From Dendrobium chrysotoxum (Eukaryota; Streptophyta; Magnoliopsida; Asparagales; Orchidaceae), in NCBI GenBank assembly GCA_019925795.1, contig CM034311.1, forward strand, positions 7,364,126 through 7,428,125: DNA of 64,000 nucleotides, given 5' to 3'. The notes beneath the pieces were generated by a model. That model saw nothing but the letters and a program-made list of their open reading frames with translations. It was not told the origin of the DNA and did no database searches. Positions 1 to 10,737 of this stretch are shown piece by piece. A program made the translations under genes and the position numbers. Positions within the stretch are counted from its first letter, which is position 1. Each line of letters opens with the position of its first letter.

Positions 1-1661
1 TTTCATAAAATACCAGATATATGGTTTTAAAGCATTTAGGTGGTTTAGCTGGCTCCCCAATCCAGGCCGAGGTAAGTCCAGGATAGCATTGCATTAGCTA
101 GGATTTGGGTCACTGATCTTCAGTGCCCATTTTAGACTTAGGATCTGAGGCAGATTTTTAATCATAAGACCTCAACCTCTGGGCATCTGATTCCAACTTT
201 CTAATAAAATCAATCATTTAAACTTAAATCTCTTTCCATCAAATTCAAGCCTAACACTTAGGATAGGTTGGGGTGTTTTGAAGTAATTCAGAATCTCAAA
301 ACACCCCCTACCCTTTTTCCTTTGACTCCAAAAAAAAGTGTTCAATCTTGAACCAATCCCTGTTGAATTTCTAGTCCCTTAGCCTCCTTTGACATCAAAT
401 GTTGAAATCTTAAATAAATTTCGTATCGCTATTTTAATCCAGAGTATTCATAGGAAATTTTTTTATTTCCTACGATGTAATTAACTATGAGGGCTTGCGC
501 TTGTCTGAGATTTAGAAACCTAGACCTGATTTTAAAAATTAAGCTTTTCAAAACTTTAATTAATTATCTTTGGGAAATCAAAATAAAAAAAATGGTGATC
601 GTTATTGTCATATTCAAACTATCGATAATGATTGATATCTTCTTTCTTCGGATAGATATATCAATTACAATCGTACCCTGATTATGAAATTAATGATCTC
701 TATCTAGATTATTATAGTCGAACATTGGATTAAATATTATTTTAATCCTTCGGGATTGTATGTTGTTTCTCCTTGAGTTTGATTACAATAATCAGGATAA
801 ATCTCAAATTTTGAAATCGAACCCATTAGGGAATGATATGTTCACCTCTCGAGGTGATTTATCATTCATAATGAGCGTTCAATTTCAAAATTAAAAATTC
901 CAGAAATTAAGCATTTCCAAAAAAAATTAAACCTTTTCAAAATATATTTTTTAATCACATCAAATACATAGAATATATAGGGGTATTTATGAAGTGTTTC
1001 ATATTCTAAAAACACCTCCTACCTTTCATCTTCTGGCTTCCAAAATAAGTGCTCAAATTTGATCAAATCCCTATTGGAACTCCAACCTCACTCCTTTGAT
1101 ATCACTCCTAGAAAATCTCAAAAAATAAATTCCTACTATTATTTTAATTGATAGTTTTTATAGGAAATTGAAGTTTTCTTTGATGTAATTAACTGTGAGG
1201 GCTTGCCCTCATAGGAGATTTAAAGACCCTAGATCAATTTAAAAAAAAATAAATTAATTCTTCCTAGGAAAATTAAAATGAAAGACAATCATTATCATCA
1301 TATTCAAATGATTGACAGTAAATAATATTTTATTTCCATGGGAAGATATATCATTTATTATCATGACTTAATATTAAATTAATGATACTTCATATTGACT
1401 ATCATAGCCAAATACTCGATCGAACACCAATTTTACCCTTAGGGGTCATATATAGTTCTTCCATGAAATTGAGTATGATAATCATGATGAAACTTGTACT
1501 TTTGTTATCTAACCCATTAGGGAATAATATTTTTTTCTCCTGAGGTGATATATCATTCAAAATGATATGTTTGACTTCAAAATTAAAATTCTAGAAATTA
1601 AAATTTTCTAAAGAAATTTAATTTAAATTACTTCGCATCCTTTCCAAAGCATTCAAAAACA
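1..1661 (+). repeat. gypsy-1 5' LTR, right-hand part
   Basis: This stretch aligns by eye with 36780-37681 plus 39435-39468: both share the phrase around GCTGGCTCCCCAATC (near 50 and 36810) and the sequence just before the CATTCAAAAA terminus. It ends CA at 1660-1661, five bases before the primer site. The left end is outside the window. No coding capacity is credible here; the short open frame at 487-681 is AT-rich LTR sequence. Confidence 0.8.
251..1620 (+). repeat. Tandem duplication of about 0.7 kb inside the gypsy-1 5' LTR
   Basis: Copy A (about 251-930) and copy B (about 974-1620) run in parallel. Shared landmarks in order are GTGTTT/AACACC...CTACC, ATCCCT.TTG, GATGTAATTAACT.TGAGGGCTTGC, GTCATATTCAAA, AACCCATTAGGGAAT and TCATTCA.AATGA. 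The 3' LTR (37010-37680) has one copy of this block, so the LTRs differ in structure as well as by point changes. Confidence 0.75.
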
Positions 1662-1666
1662 AAAAC

Positions 1667-1684
1667 TGGAAACTCTGTTGGGGA
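1667..1684 (+). other. gypsy-1 primer binding site
   Basis: TGGAAACTCTGTTGGGGA lies five bases after the LTR terminus. It resembles the primer site of Tat/Ogre elements (TGGCGACTCTGCTGGGGA, thought to pair with a plant tRNA-Arg), with about three changes. The position is seen; the tRNA identity comes from memory of the lineage. Confidence 0.65.
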
Positions 1685-2468
1685 CTATCTCTCTCTACAT
1701 CTTTAATAATGGTAAAAAAATTTTTACATCAATAGTTTTTACTATCTTCCATTCGTTGGTCGCTCATCCCAATTCTTCCTTGGGTGAGTGTAGCCAACAT
1801 AAAAAACAAAAATTACTAAGAGAGGTGAGTGAGGAAACTTTTAACAACATTCATGCTTTGACAATTCACCCCAAGTCAATTGGTGGAATGAAAGAGTCAA
1901 GCCAATTCTTGAGATTTTTATGTCTATTTTGTAAACATGTTGAGTTTAAAGATTTGAAGAAAATCCATCAATTTCAAATTCAAACAAATTTCCTTTAAAA
2001 AATGATTAAAATCAGTCTTGGATATCATTTCCATGTGTTACCTTACAATATCTCCTTGTAGTTTGACCCATGCAATAGGAATTCAAATTTCTCTAAGTCA
2101 TAAGTGATTCTTGCACCTTACCATCATATGTTGAGTTATATCTCATATAACTCAGCAAATATTATGAGAGACAAAATTATTTATGATTTTTTAAATTACA
2201 CTTCAAATCTCTAATACAAATCATCTTTTCTTAATTTCAGATAATCAATCACACTTCAATAGCTAGCAAGTAGATCTTTTCCTTGGACTGAGACAAGTAT
2301 GTTAAGGAACTGATTTGCAATAATTTAATCTAGTTTGGGATGGGGTTCCAGACCCTCAAGTTGATTGTTAATGGGGGAGTAGTTAAAGACCTAGCTGCTA
2401 AGGGTGAAAAGGACATCCCCCTAGTTAAGATTGTTATTGGGTAGGGGATTGACTCCCCTACTCCCAAA
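1685..2468 (+). other. gypsy-1 untranslated leader
   Basis: No open frame here resembles a known protein. The sequence is AT-rich with scattered stops and sits where a Tat element has its 5' UTR. An open frame at 1678-1998 overlaps the primer site and is probably chance. Confidence 0.5.
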
Positions 2469-3990
2469 ATGGAGGTCGCCATCACCCCCGTAACCACTAC
2501 ATCTTCTACTGTAGAGGATAAGAAGCAAAAATCAGTAGTTTATACTAAACCAAAGTTTGTGTTTGTGGTAGGGGCAAGTTTTGGGACCCCCTTTACTAAT
2601 AAGAATCAAAGGAATAACTACCTGCATCGAGTCAGGAAGAAGATCATCAAATCTAAGAAAATTAGTTAGTTAAAAGCCCTAGTTCAAGTAGAGCCTGAGG
2701 TTGTTAAGGAGCTACCGATTCCTCCCTCCTCTCCCCTTCTCGAAGGAAGTCATTTCTGCCCCCTCACTACTAATTTAGGGGAGGAGAGGGTTACTAGGAT
2801 TGCATGCTCTCCACCATACCTAGTGGACTACACTGTCGAAAAGACTCCTAAGAAAAAACAAATCCAAAGGACCTGGATATTAGGAAATATAATTTACACC
2901 TGCGCTACTCAAGTAGGTGAAACTAAAGAACAGTACATGAAACTCCTGAAGGGGGTGATTTCACATAAATTTGAGAAAAAGATCTTAAAGGAAGAGAAAA
3001 CTGAAGCAAAGAATCTGACACCTTAGCCTCTAAGAAAGAATAAAAAGTATGTGAGACAGCTAGAGGCATCTGTACTAGTGGATGGCTACCATTGGATGTC
3101 ACACCTCCCATCTACCAAGATGGTGGAGATTATTTTAGTTGGATCTGAAAACGGCCACCATCACAACCGTAGGCCACTGAACCCTCTGATAAAGACAACA
3201 AAGCTGGTCTCAATCGAGAAGAGGAAAAATATAAGAAACTTATAGAAGTTAAGGGCAAGAGGCCCAAGTCTCCAGAAAAGTAGTATGTTCCTAAAAAGGT
3301 CAGTAAGAATAAGAACCCCCAACCACCTATTGATATGCCTGGGCTCCCTATTCAGGGATGTGAGGGTTCTACCTCACTTGATGTAGAAGGCTCTACTCCT
3401 CAAGCTCCTCCATCACCACTTAAGGAGGATGCCCCTCAACCTATGGTAGATTCCACCCTTGTGATAACTGACCTCAAAATAATCAAAGGTGAATGGATAG
3501 GCATAGAAGACGAGATGATTGACCATATAGTGGAAGAGTCCTTTGATTTCGTATAAGACCTTAAGCTACAAGACATTTTTTATAAGCTCGGAGACCAAGA
3601 GTTTAATGATATGATGGATTACAGTGGGTACCTACTCATCAACCCTAAGCTAGTAGAGGATAGACCTAGTCGATGAGGTGGTTCAAGAGATTCGAGGCAT
3701 CCTTAAGAAGAAAGAGGATATGCAAGCCTTCAAACTAGATTTAGATGATCTTTTGATGGATGAGGATGATGCTACTGCTAGTAGTATTTGTATGGTTGAA
3801 GCAAGAGCATCATCCAAAGATGCTAAGCCTAGTAGTCATTAACTAGGTAGATAAGAGAATACCATAGAAGTTTATTCTAATTCAAATAGGTCAGTTAGGC
3901 TAAGGGATAAAGATGAATACTTTAAGAGCCTGGGAAGGAAAGTTGAGGAAATGCTACTAAGGGTAGAAGAAATGCAGTGTTAGCTTGATA
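2469..3990 (+). pseudogene. gypsy-1 region upstream of gag core (gag N-terminus or extra ORF)
   Basis: Fragmentary open frames (2469-2669, 2823-3026, 3051-3245, 3335-3556) in shifting phases encode lysine-, glutamate- and proline-rich peptides with no catalytic motif. Tat elements often have a long N-terminal gag extension or a separate ORF here, and this is probably such a region. Base composition is less AT-rich than the LTR, as expected for former coding sequence. The exact product is not recognised. It continues into the gag core at 4029. Confidence 0.45.
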
Positions 3991-4028
3991 AGACATAGAA
4001 ACCTCAACCAAAATAATCGTAACCTACA

Positions 4029-5240
4029 ATGCACATAGTGGTTGATCAGAGCAAAAAGCTAGATTCAAGCCCAAAAATTTTAGAGTTAACTCCAGAAGTC
4101 CTTCCAGTACAACCAACAGTCCCTTCAATTCCTCTAGTGCTAGTTGACAAAGATATCAAGCACATGATTGAGACCCATGTAAGGGAGGCCTTAGACCATT
4201 CCCAAGGAGCCACATATTTTCCAAAGGGTAGGCCCTACCCTAAGGAATATGACTTAGCTCCTTACCTGAAGGGATTCATTCCACCTTATTTTAAAGTTTT
4301 TTGTGGTATTGAAAACCTGAGGCAGCATCTGGCCCACTTTCGTACAAGCTGTTGTAATACAGGAGGGTCAGATGCTCTAATGTTTCACTAATTTGTTAGT
4401 AGTCTCTCTAAAATTGCTTTTGAGTGTTATGACAATTTATCGAACGGTTTAGTGATAAACTTTGTTGTACTAGAGCATCTATTCTTAAAAAGATTCTCTG
4501 GAGCTCATCATCATATAGCTATGGGTTATCTGGTCATCAAAAAATAGAAGCCGAAAGTGTCTCTGGTTGAGTACATCTTGAGATGGTGAAATATCTCAAT
4601 GAAGTGTGAGCCATAGCTGCAAGAGAAACATGCAGCAAAAATTCTTCTGAAGAGTATCCATGGGCTTATTACTTTTCTTCTGAAATGGTTCACATCAAAA
4701 CTTTTGAAAAACTTCTCAACAAAGCGAATAGCCTATATGAAAAGGCTTCTTGAATGCCATTCTTGAATGATTCATCTGATGAGACGAAGTCAAACAAGCC
4801 TCAGAAGTCTTTTCAGAAGAGGAAAATAATAGTCTCTAGAGTAGATAAGGGGAAGAAACCAGCTACCAGTCAATCTAGTGGTTCTCCATCACTGATAATT
4901 TAGAAAAAATCATTTTAGGTAACACCTCAACCAACTAGGGAGCCTTACTCAATCTCTTTTAAAGAGAGATTGACAAAATATTATCCATTTAAAGGAGAGT
5001 CGGTAAGGAAGATCTTTAAGAGTCTCTTAAAGAAGCTAGACTTTAGATTACTGGAGGCCAGGAAGCTAGAAGAGGCAAACAAGAGGGTTGATCACAATTT
5101 TTGCCCCTACCACCGCATATTAGGCCACTCAATCGAAGACTACATTATTTTTAATTTTTGTCTTGAGAAAAACTTCAAATAGGGTAACATTATACTTCCT
5201 AAGGAGTACATGATAGATCTGGATTAGGGGTCCGTCAAGA
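4029..5240 (+). pseudogene. gag: gypsy-1 gag (capsid and nucleocapsid)
   Basis: This is the structural protein of the virus-like particle. The capsid part opens at 4029-4391 and contains YPKEYDLAPYLKGFIPPYFK and the Tat-type signature GIENLRQHLAHFR...CCNTGGSDALM. After a stop the similarity continues in frame-shifted pieces (4392-4760), including SLVEYILRW. The nucleocapsid end at 4970-5182 has a knuckle-like CPYHRILGHSIEDY in which the last cysteine is a tyrosine. The same capsid signature occurs on the minus strand in gypsy-2 near 54200. At least five stops or frameshifts are visible. Confidence 0.7.
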
Positions 5241-7252
5241 TAATTTCAGGTAAACACTCTAACATTTCTCTATTAATTGAAGATGGTAGGGATATTACTT
5301 ATCCCAGGTCTTTAGAAAGTCGATTAATAAATCTATTCATCTTTCTTAATAGTTGCTAATGACAACCTTGGGCTCGATCTTGGAGGTTGAGTAAGAGTCA
5401 TCATAGGAGTATGTTGAGATTGTTTCCACTCCAGTAGTTATAGGAGCTACTGTAAACAACAAAAAGAAAAAGAGTGACACTTTTATAGAAAGGAAACATG
5501 TTGATGTAAGATATATTCAGATGGTGGATGGTGGCATAAAACCCCTGTCCCCACTAACATTATCTGACTTTTACTTTGCCCCATTAAAGGTAAAGGGTCA
5601 AAAATGAAAAAAGACCCTTCTGCTTATATTTTGATGTTTAATATTGGAAATAAAATAGAAAATGAATTTCCATATAAGAAACTCAAAGATCAATAGTGAT
5701 CATTCAAGATCCTCAATAATTTGATTCTTCAAATTTGATCTCTAAAGGGGGAGACGAATTATAGATCTTATCAGATAGTGATACCCCTGAAATTAACTTT
5801 CAAGGGAGTCCCATCGTGATAGATTTCTTGAATTTGTACTCCCCATTAAAAAATGACATTGCATCGCCTAAGGAGAGCACAGACCCTACCACAGTTTATC
5901 CTCCCGAGGAGATCATGGAGGTATAACTTCATGGTGGAAAAGCCTTACTCCTTAGGCTTCCTCATCAAGAAAAAGGAAAATAAGTCATCTCTAATGATCC
6001 AATTCAAAATCTTCCTCAATAATCAAATCTTCCTTCCAATCCATTGGGTCCTAATCCTTATGTTCCAAAGGTTGATTATAACATCTTAGCTCATCTTAAG
6101 AAGTTGTCGACTAAGTTGAGTATCTACGATACCCTCATTGTCTTGAAGGAGATGAGAGAATCTTTAATCAAAGAACTTCTCAACCTAAAAATTTGCTTAG
6201 CTCAGTTATTTACAACTTCAAAAGATGAAGCTCTCTACTTCAAAGAAATTTCAAGTGTAACCTTTTTCGATGAGGATTTACTCTTGGAAACTAGCGATCA
6301 TAATCACCCACTTTACATTACTATAAATGTGGGAAACTTCAAATTATCTAGAGTCCTTGTTAATCTAGGTGCATCGATTAATGTGATGAACTTAAAGATT
6401 CTTGCATGCCTTCAAGTGGACAAATATAAGCTCACAACCAATAAAATGGTATTACGTGGATTTAATAAGAAGGGTGAGAAGGCTTAAGGTTCAAAAAAAC
6501 TCCTTTTAGAGATAGAAGAGTTGAAAATAGAAGCCAAATTTTATATAATTGATTCAGTAACATCCTTTAATACACTTTTACGTAGGCTCTTGATCCATAA
6601 GTATAGGATGGTTCCATCTACCCTACACCAATGCATCAAGTACCAATGAGACAACATTGAGTATATGATTAAGGGTGATATGCAACCATTCTTTATTCAT
6701 GAGATTAAAATCTATGAGGACGGCGCATACTACGCACCTAAAGTGTCCACTACCTATCTTAAAAATGAGATCATAATTATAGAGTAGAAGGCAAATGAAT
6801 AATGTTCAAAAAGAAATGAATAATTAAAAGGAGAAAAAGACAAAAGTCAAAAAGGAAAATAATCAGATAAATAAGATGATATCGGGGGTGTAATCTTTAG
6901 GCCTCTAAATTTTTTACCTCAAAGAGGTGAGAGAATGGCCCAAAGAGCACATAGTTGAGGTCATGCTTCATTTGAAAGAAGAACACACCAATGTATATTG
7001 ATTTGGAATCAAGTTTTGATGAGGAATAAAGTTTTGATAATGAATCAAAAGTACGGGGTGCAAAAATTCCTTTTGATTACAAAAAGATAAATCCTCCTCC
7101 AAAAGTTAATCTCACTTTAGAACAATATAGTGATCCAGAGGGTGATGCCCCAAAGGTTTAAAGTGATGAGCCTGAATTAACAATGTATGGAAAGCTAAGT
7201 AGGAGAATTGAAGCCTTAACCTTAACCTTACTATCCACCGATAGGTTGCAGG
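5241..7252 (+). pseudogene. gypsy-1 protease and flanking linker
   Basis: The best-preserved piece is the open frame 6044-6487 continuing to about 6780. The retroviral-type aspartic protease core reads VLVNLGASINVM near 6355-6390, followed about 80 residues later by IHKYRMVPSTLHQCIKY, which is typical of Tat proteases. The catalytic Asp of the D-T/S-G-A motif is Asn here, so the enzyme would be dead even without the stops. The region before it (5241-6040) is linker with several stops. Copia-1 then splits pol at 7252. Confidence 0.65.
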
Positions 7253-7257
7253 ATTAG
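7253..7257. repeat. Target site duplication of copia-1, left copy
   Basis: ATTAG directly precedes the LTR terminus and is repeated exactly at 16002-16006 after the other end. Confidence 0.9.
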
Positions 7258-9005
7258 TGTTGCAAATCTGGACCCAAGTCTTGTGATTTGATGATAATAA
7301 ATATTATTGGATTCCTTACTATGCTATCTCCTATTAATTGCTATTATTATATATCTATTTTTTCTGTACACTAACATTTCAAGTCCACCGTACACTTACA
7401 AGTTTGATCAGCTCAAGATTAGGTAGACTTGGGTTAAGTATGTCGTGAATTATATATAATTTTAATTCCTATGTATTTTTACCATTCTTGAGTCTAGTCA
7501 TGTATTTGGTGGATACTAAGCTTGGTAACCATGCACACACACACTTAAGGGAGTGAGTTAGTGATAATATCAAAAGTTGAATTTTTTAAACTAATTGTAC
7601 TGTATGATCCATATCGTACTGTATGATTTAGTAATCAGAAAATAACTGAAACAGCTAATTTTGATAATTAATATAAGATAAACTAATCATATTATACGAT
7701 GCAGATTGTATAGGACGATCAGTTAAAATCATGATCCAGTCTGCAAATCATAATTTAGGAAATACTTTTAAATTTAAATTTTGTACTCATCATATTATAC
7801 GATAGACATCATACTATATCATATAATTAAATCTTGCCTACATTAATCCTGTGATTTGGGAATGAATTTAGATTAATTGATTCTGTCAGATCGTACAGAA
7901 CAATTTGATCAATCATATTGTACGACCTGATTCCTACATGCTATGATAATTAAATCATCACAATTTATACGGGATAATAATCCAGGTCTTTTGAACAAAT
8001 CGTACTAAATGGTGCTTTAAATTATCCTAGATGATTAGCTCAATCCTTTAAACTAATCGTACAACATCTGGCTCTTCATACAATACTAATAGGAGTACTT
8101 TGCACTAATCGTATTGTACGATCAGAGTCGTCTGAATTTAATTTAGGGCTATTTATGAGGCCTTGTAATTAATCTCTCTCAAGTGACTTATTTAATGTTA
8201 TTTTTTGGCTGTTGAGTGTTCTTGAGAGGGAGCTTTAAGAAGAAGATCTTAGAGAACTTTGGGAAGAAGAGGGATTGCTTGTGAGAGAGAGAGAAGTAGT
8301 ATGATGGGATCACACGGTTGCTCTGAGGAAGTATCTTGCCTTGTTCCTCCAAGTGTTTGTCTAAGTTTCTTGGGTGGCCTGGGAAGAAATTCTTTAACCT
8401 AAGGATGTGATTCTCTTCCATCACCAGGAAGGTGAAAAATAAGTTCAAGGTTCTCTGCCTTCTCTAGGAGGGAGAAAAAGATTGAAAGTATGTTGCAGTC
8501 ACTTTGAGAGCAATAAAGCTTTCAGCTCTTCGCTGCACTGGGTTTGATGGAAGTGATTCATGTAAGGGCTTCTTCACCTTGCTATGGGGGAAAAAGGAGA
8601 GACACTATAGTGATAGTGCAATACTCAGAGTGGAGGACTCTAGGGAGTAGATGTAGGTCATTATTTGACCGAACCACTATAAATCTCTATTGTGTTTATT
8701 TTAATTTTTTATTCTAGCATTTTACCTTTTGCATTTTAATTTTATTATAACCTCTTGGTGAATATCATAATCATTGCTTCATTCTACTAATTAGAATATC
8801 ATTATCGTTGCTTAGATGTTTTGATAAATTTGTTCGCTTCCGCACTAAGTGAAAATTGCTACTTATTTTTCAAATTTTAAAAAATCCAAAAATATTGTCT
8901 TTGTTTTTAAATTAAGCAATTGGCTTTTAAATTTACCAATTCACCACCTTCTTGGTTTGCCTAGGGATAGGTTCACTTAGTCTTAGCATCCTTATCATAC
9001 TTTCA
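7258..9005 (+). repeat. copia-1 5' LTR (1,748 bp)
   Basis: It starts TGTTGCAAATCTGG and ends CTTTCA. The upstream part (about 7590-8130) holds many copies of the 15-bp palindrome, for example an adjacent pair at 7594-7608 and 7613-7627. A TATA-like tract lies near 8150. The downstream part (about 8440-8600) has the hairpin-forming repeats seen in all copia LTRs here, then the conserved phrase around CCGAACCACTATAAAT and, near the end, CCAATTCACC. Confidence 0.9.
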
Positions 9006-9007
9006 GT

Positions 9008-9019
9008 TGGTATTAGAGC
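9008..9019 (+). other. copia-1 primer binding site (initiator Met tRNA type)
   Basis: TGGTATTAGAGC lies two bases after the LTR. It matches the plant copia primer site TGGTATCAGAGC with one C to T change. Confidence 0.88.
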
Positions 9020-9063
9020 GGTACTCAAAAATAGTGTTTTAGAAAATTAGAGGAAAATGATCT

Positions 9064-10697
9064 ATGACACATTTTAGAAATAGGAACACCATAGAAGGTT
9101 ACTCTATTACTCGTGTGCCTTTGTTTGACAACATACCATTTGAATTCTAGAAAATATGCATGTCTACTTTTGCAATCTATTAATTTTCATATATGGTTTT
9201 AAGTATAAGAGGGTTATTCTACACCATCTCATTTTATCAATGGCATTAAAACTGAATTATCATTTAATGAATGGAGTAAAGATGATAGAGACTTAGCCTA
9301 ATTGAATACAAAGTGTTTGAACTATTTTTTTGTTCTCTTTGGTCAAAAGATTACATGAGAGTCTCTACCTGTACCACTGGCAAGGAAATCTAGGAAAAAT
9401 TTTGTATCACTTAGGAGGGAACCAGTGAAGTTAAACATTCTATTGCATGATTATGAACTCTTTCTCATGAAACCTAATGAAACCATTTCAAATATGTACA
9501 CTAGGTTTACATATACTGTAACATCTTTATATGCTTTAGGAAGAGAACTTTCCAACTCTAAGAAAGTAAACAAAATTCTTAGATGTTTGCCAAGTAACTA
9601 TGATGCAAAGGTTACCACCATTTGTGAATTAAAGGATCTTAAGGGTTTATTATTTTGATAACTTGTTAGGCTGACTCATTGCCTATGAGCAAGGTGTGAG
9701 TCAAAGATTGCAGGATATAGGATATAAGAAGGATAAAGTGGTAGCACTAAAAGCAAATGAGTTAGAAAGTGATAGCTTTGTAGCTGAAGGAGAGGACAAC
9801 ATAGAATGGATGACACGGTAATTTAAAATCTTCCTAAGAAGAAAATAAAAGTGTCATCAATAGTGGAATAAAGGTAAATCAAATAAGAATTGTAAGGCTT
9901 CTTCTTATATTATTTATTTTGAATGCAAGAAGCTGAGGGACTTGAGGACAAATTTCCCCAACCTAAAAGCTCACCTGATCAAGAAGAAGGGTGAATAAAT
10001 GACAAAGTTTAAAAAGGGCAAGAAACAGACTCAGAAGGCATTTTGGGCAAACTCCACTTTAGATTCAATAAAAATAGAAGTAGAAGAGGAGGTAACCAAT
10101 CTGTGCCTTATGGCAGATAGTAATCTTGATCATTTTAAACAAGAGGAGGTATGTGAGCTTTCTTATAATGAGTTATTTGAAGTTTCAAAAAAAAAATCAT
10201 AATGCATATAGGAAGCTCAAAAAAATGTATGCTAGTTTGAACACTGATTTCTTAAATTTGTAAAAAGAACAAAAGTGGCTTAGAATAGATCATTTTGTAT
10301 TAAATAAGGATTATATATCATTACTTGATGAATATGATGCACTAAACAAGAAGCATATTGATCTAACTAACACACATAAAATTCCTTTAAAATAAAGCTT
10401 GTTAAATAAGAAAATTCATTCAAGGAACTAGAGGTATGTGCAACAGAGATAAATGATAGTAAGCATGTATTGAAAATAGAAGTGTCTATTCTAGAAAGTG
10501 TATATAAATTCCTACAAGAAAAAATAAATGCACTTGTGGCATGCTAGGTCACATAGCTCGCACTTGCACTATTAACCATCGGATATATCTAGTATGGAGG
10601 CCAAAAGTATAGCATCATAGCATATCATTCAAACATCTCATTCAATAATGCATAAGGAGAAACCCAAACTCACTTGGGTTCCCAAATCTAATGTTTA
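9064..10697 (+). pseudogene. gag: copia-1 gag
   Basis: The start is ATG at 9064 (MTHFRNRNTIEGYS...), which matches the copia-2 gag start. Frame is lost at a TAG in place of a Trp codon near 9149 and again several times. Recognisable pieces are the capsid at 9425-9658 (KVNKILRCLPSNYDAKVTTI), a broken first zinc knuckle near 9920-9960, an acidic linker at 9999-10202, and a second knuckle, CGMLGHIARTC, near 10530-10570 with its first cysteine displaced. It ends near KPKLTWVPKS, just upstream of the protease. Confidence 0.75.
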
Positions 10698-10737
10698 AAG
10701 ATTTTATAGGGAAACCCTCACAAAAGACCTAGTGAGA

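Noticed and set aside
1678..1998. Open frame of 106 codons as a gene
   Set aside because: It starts inside the gypsy-1 primer site, has no homology I recognise and lies in the leader.
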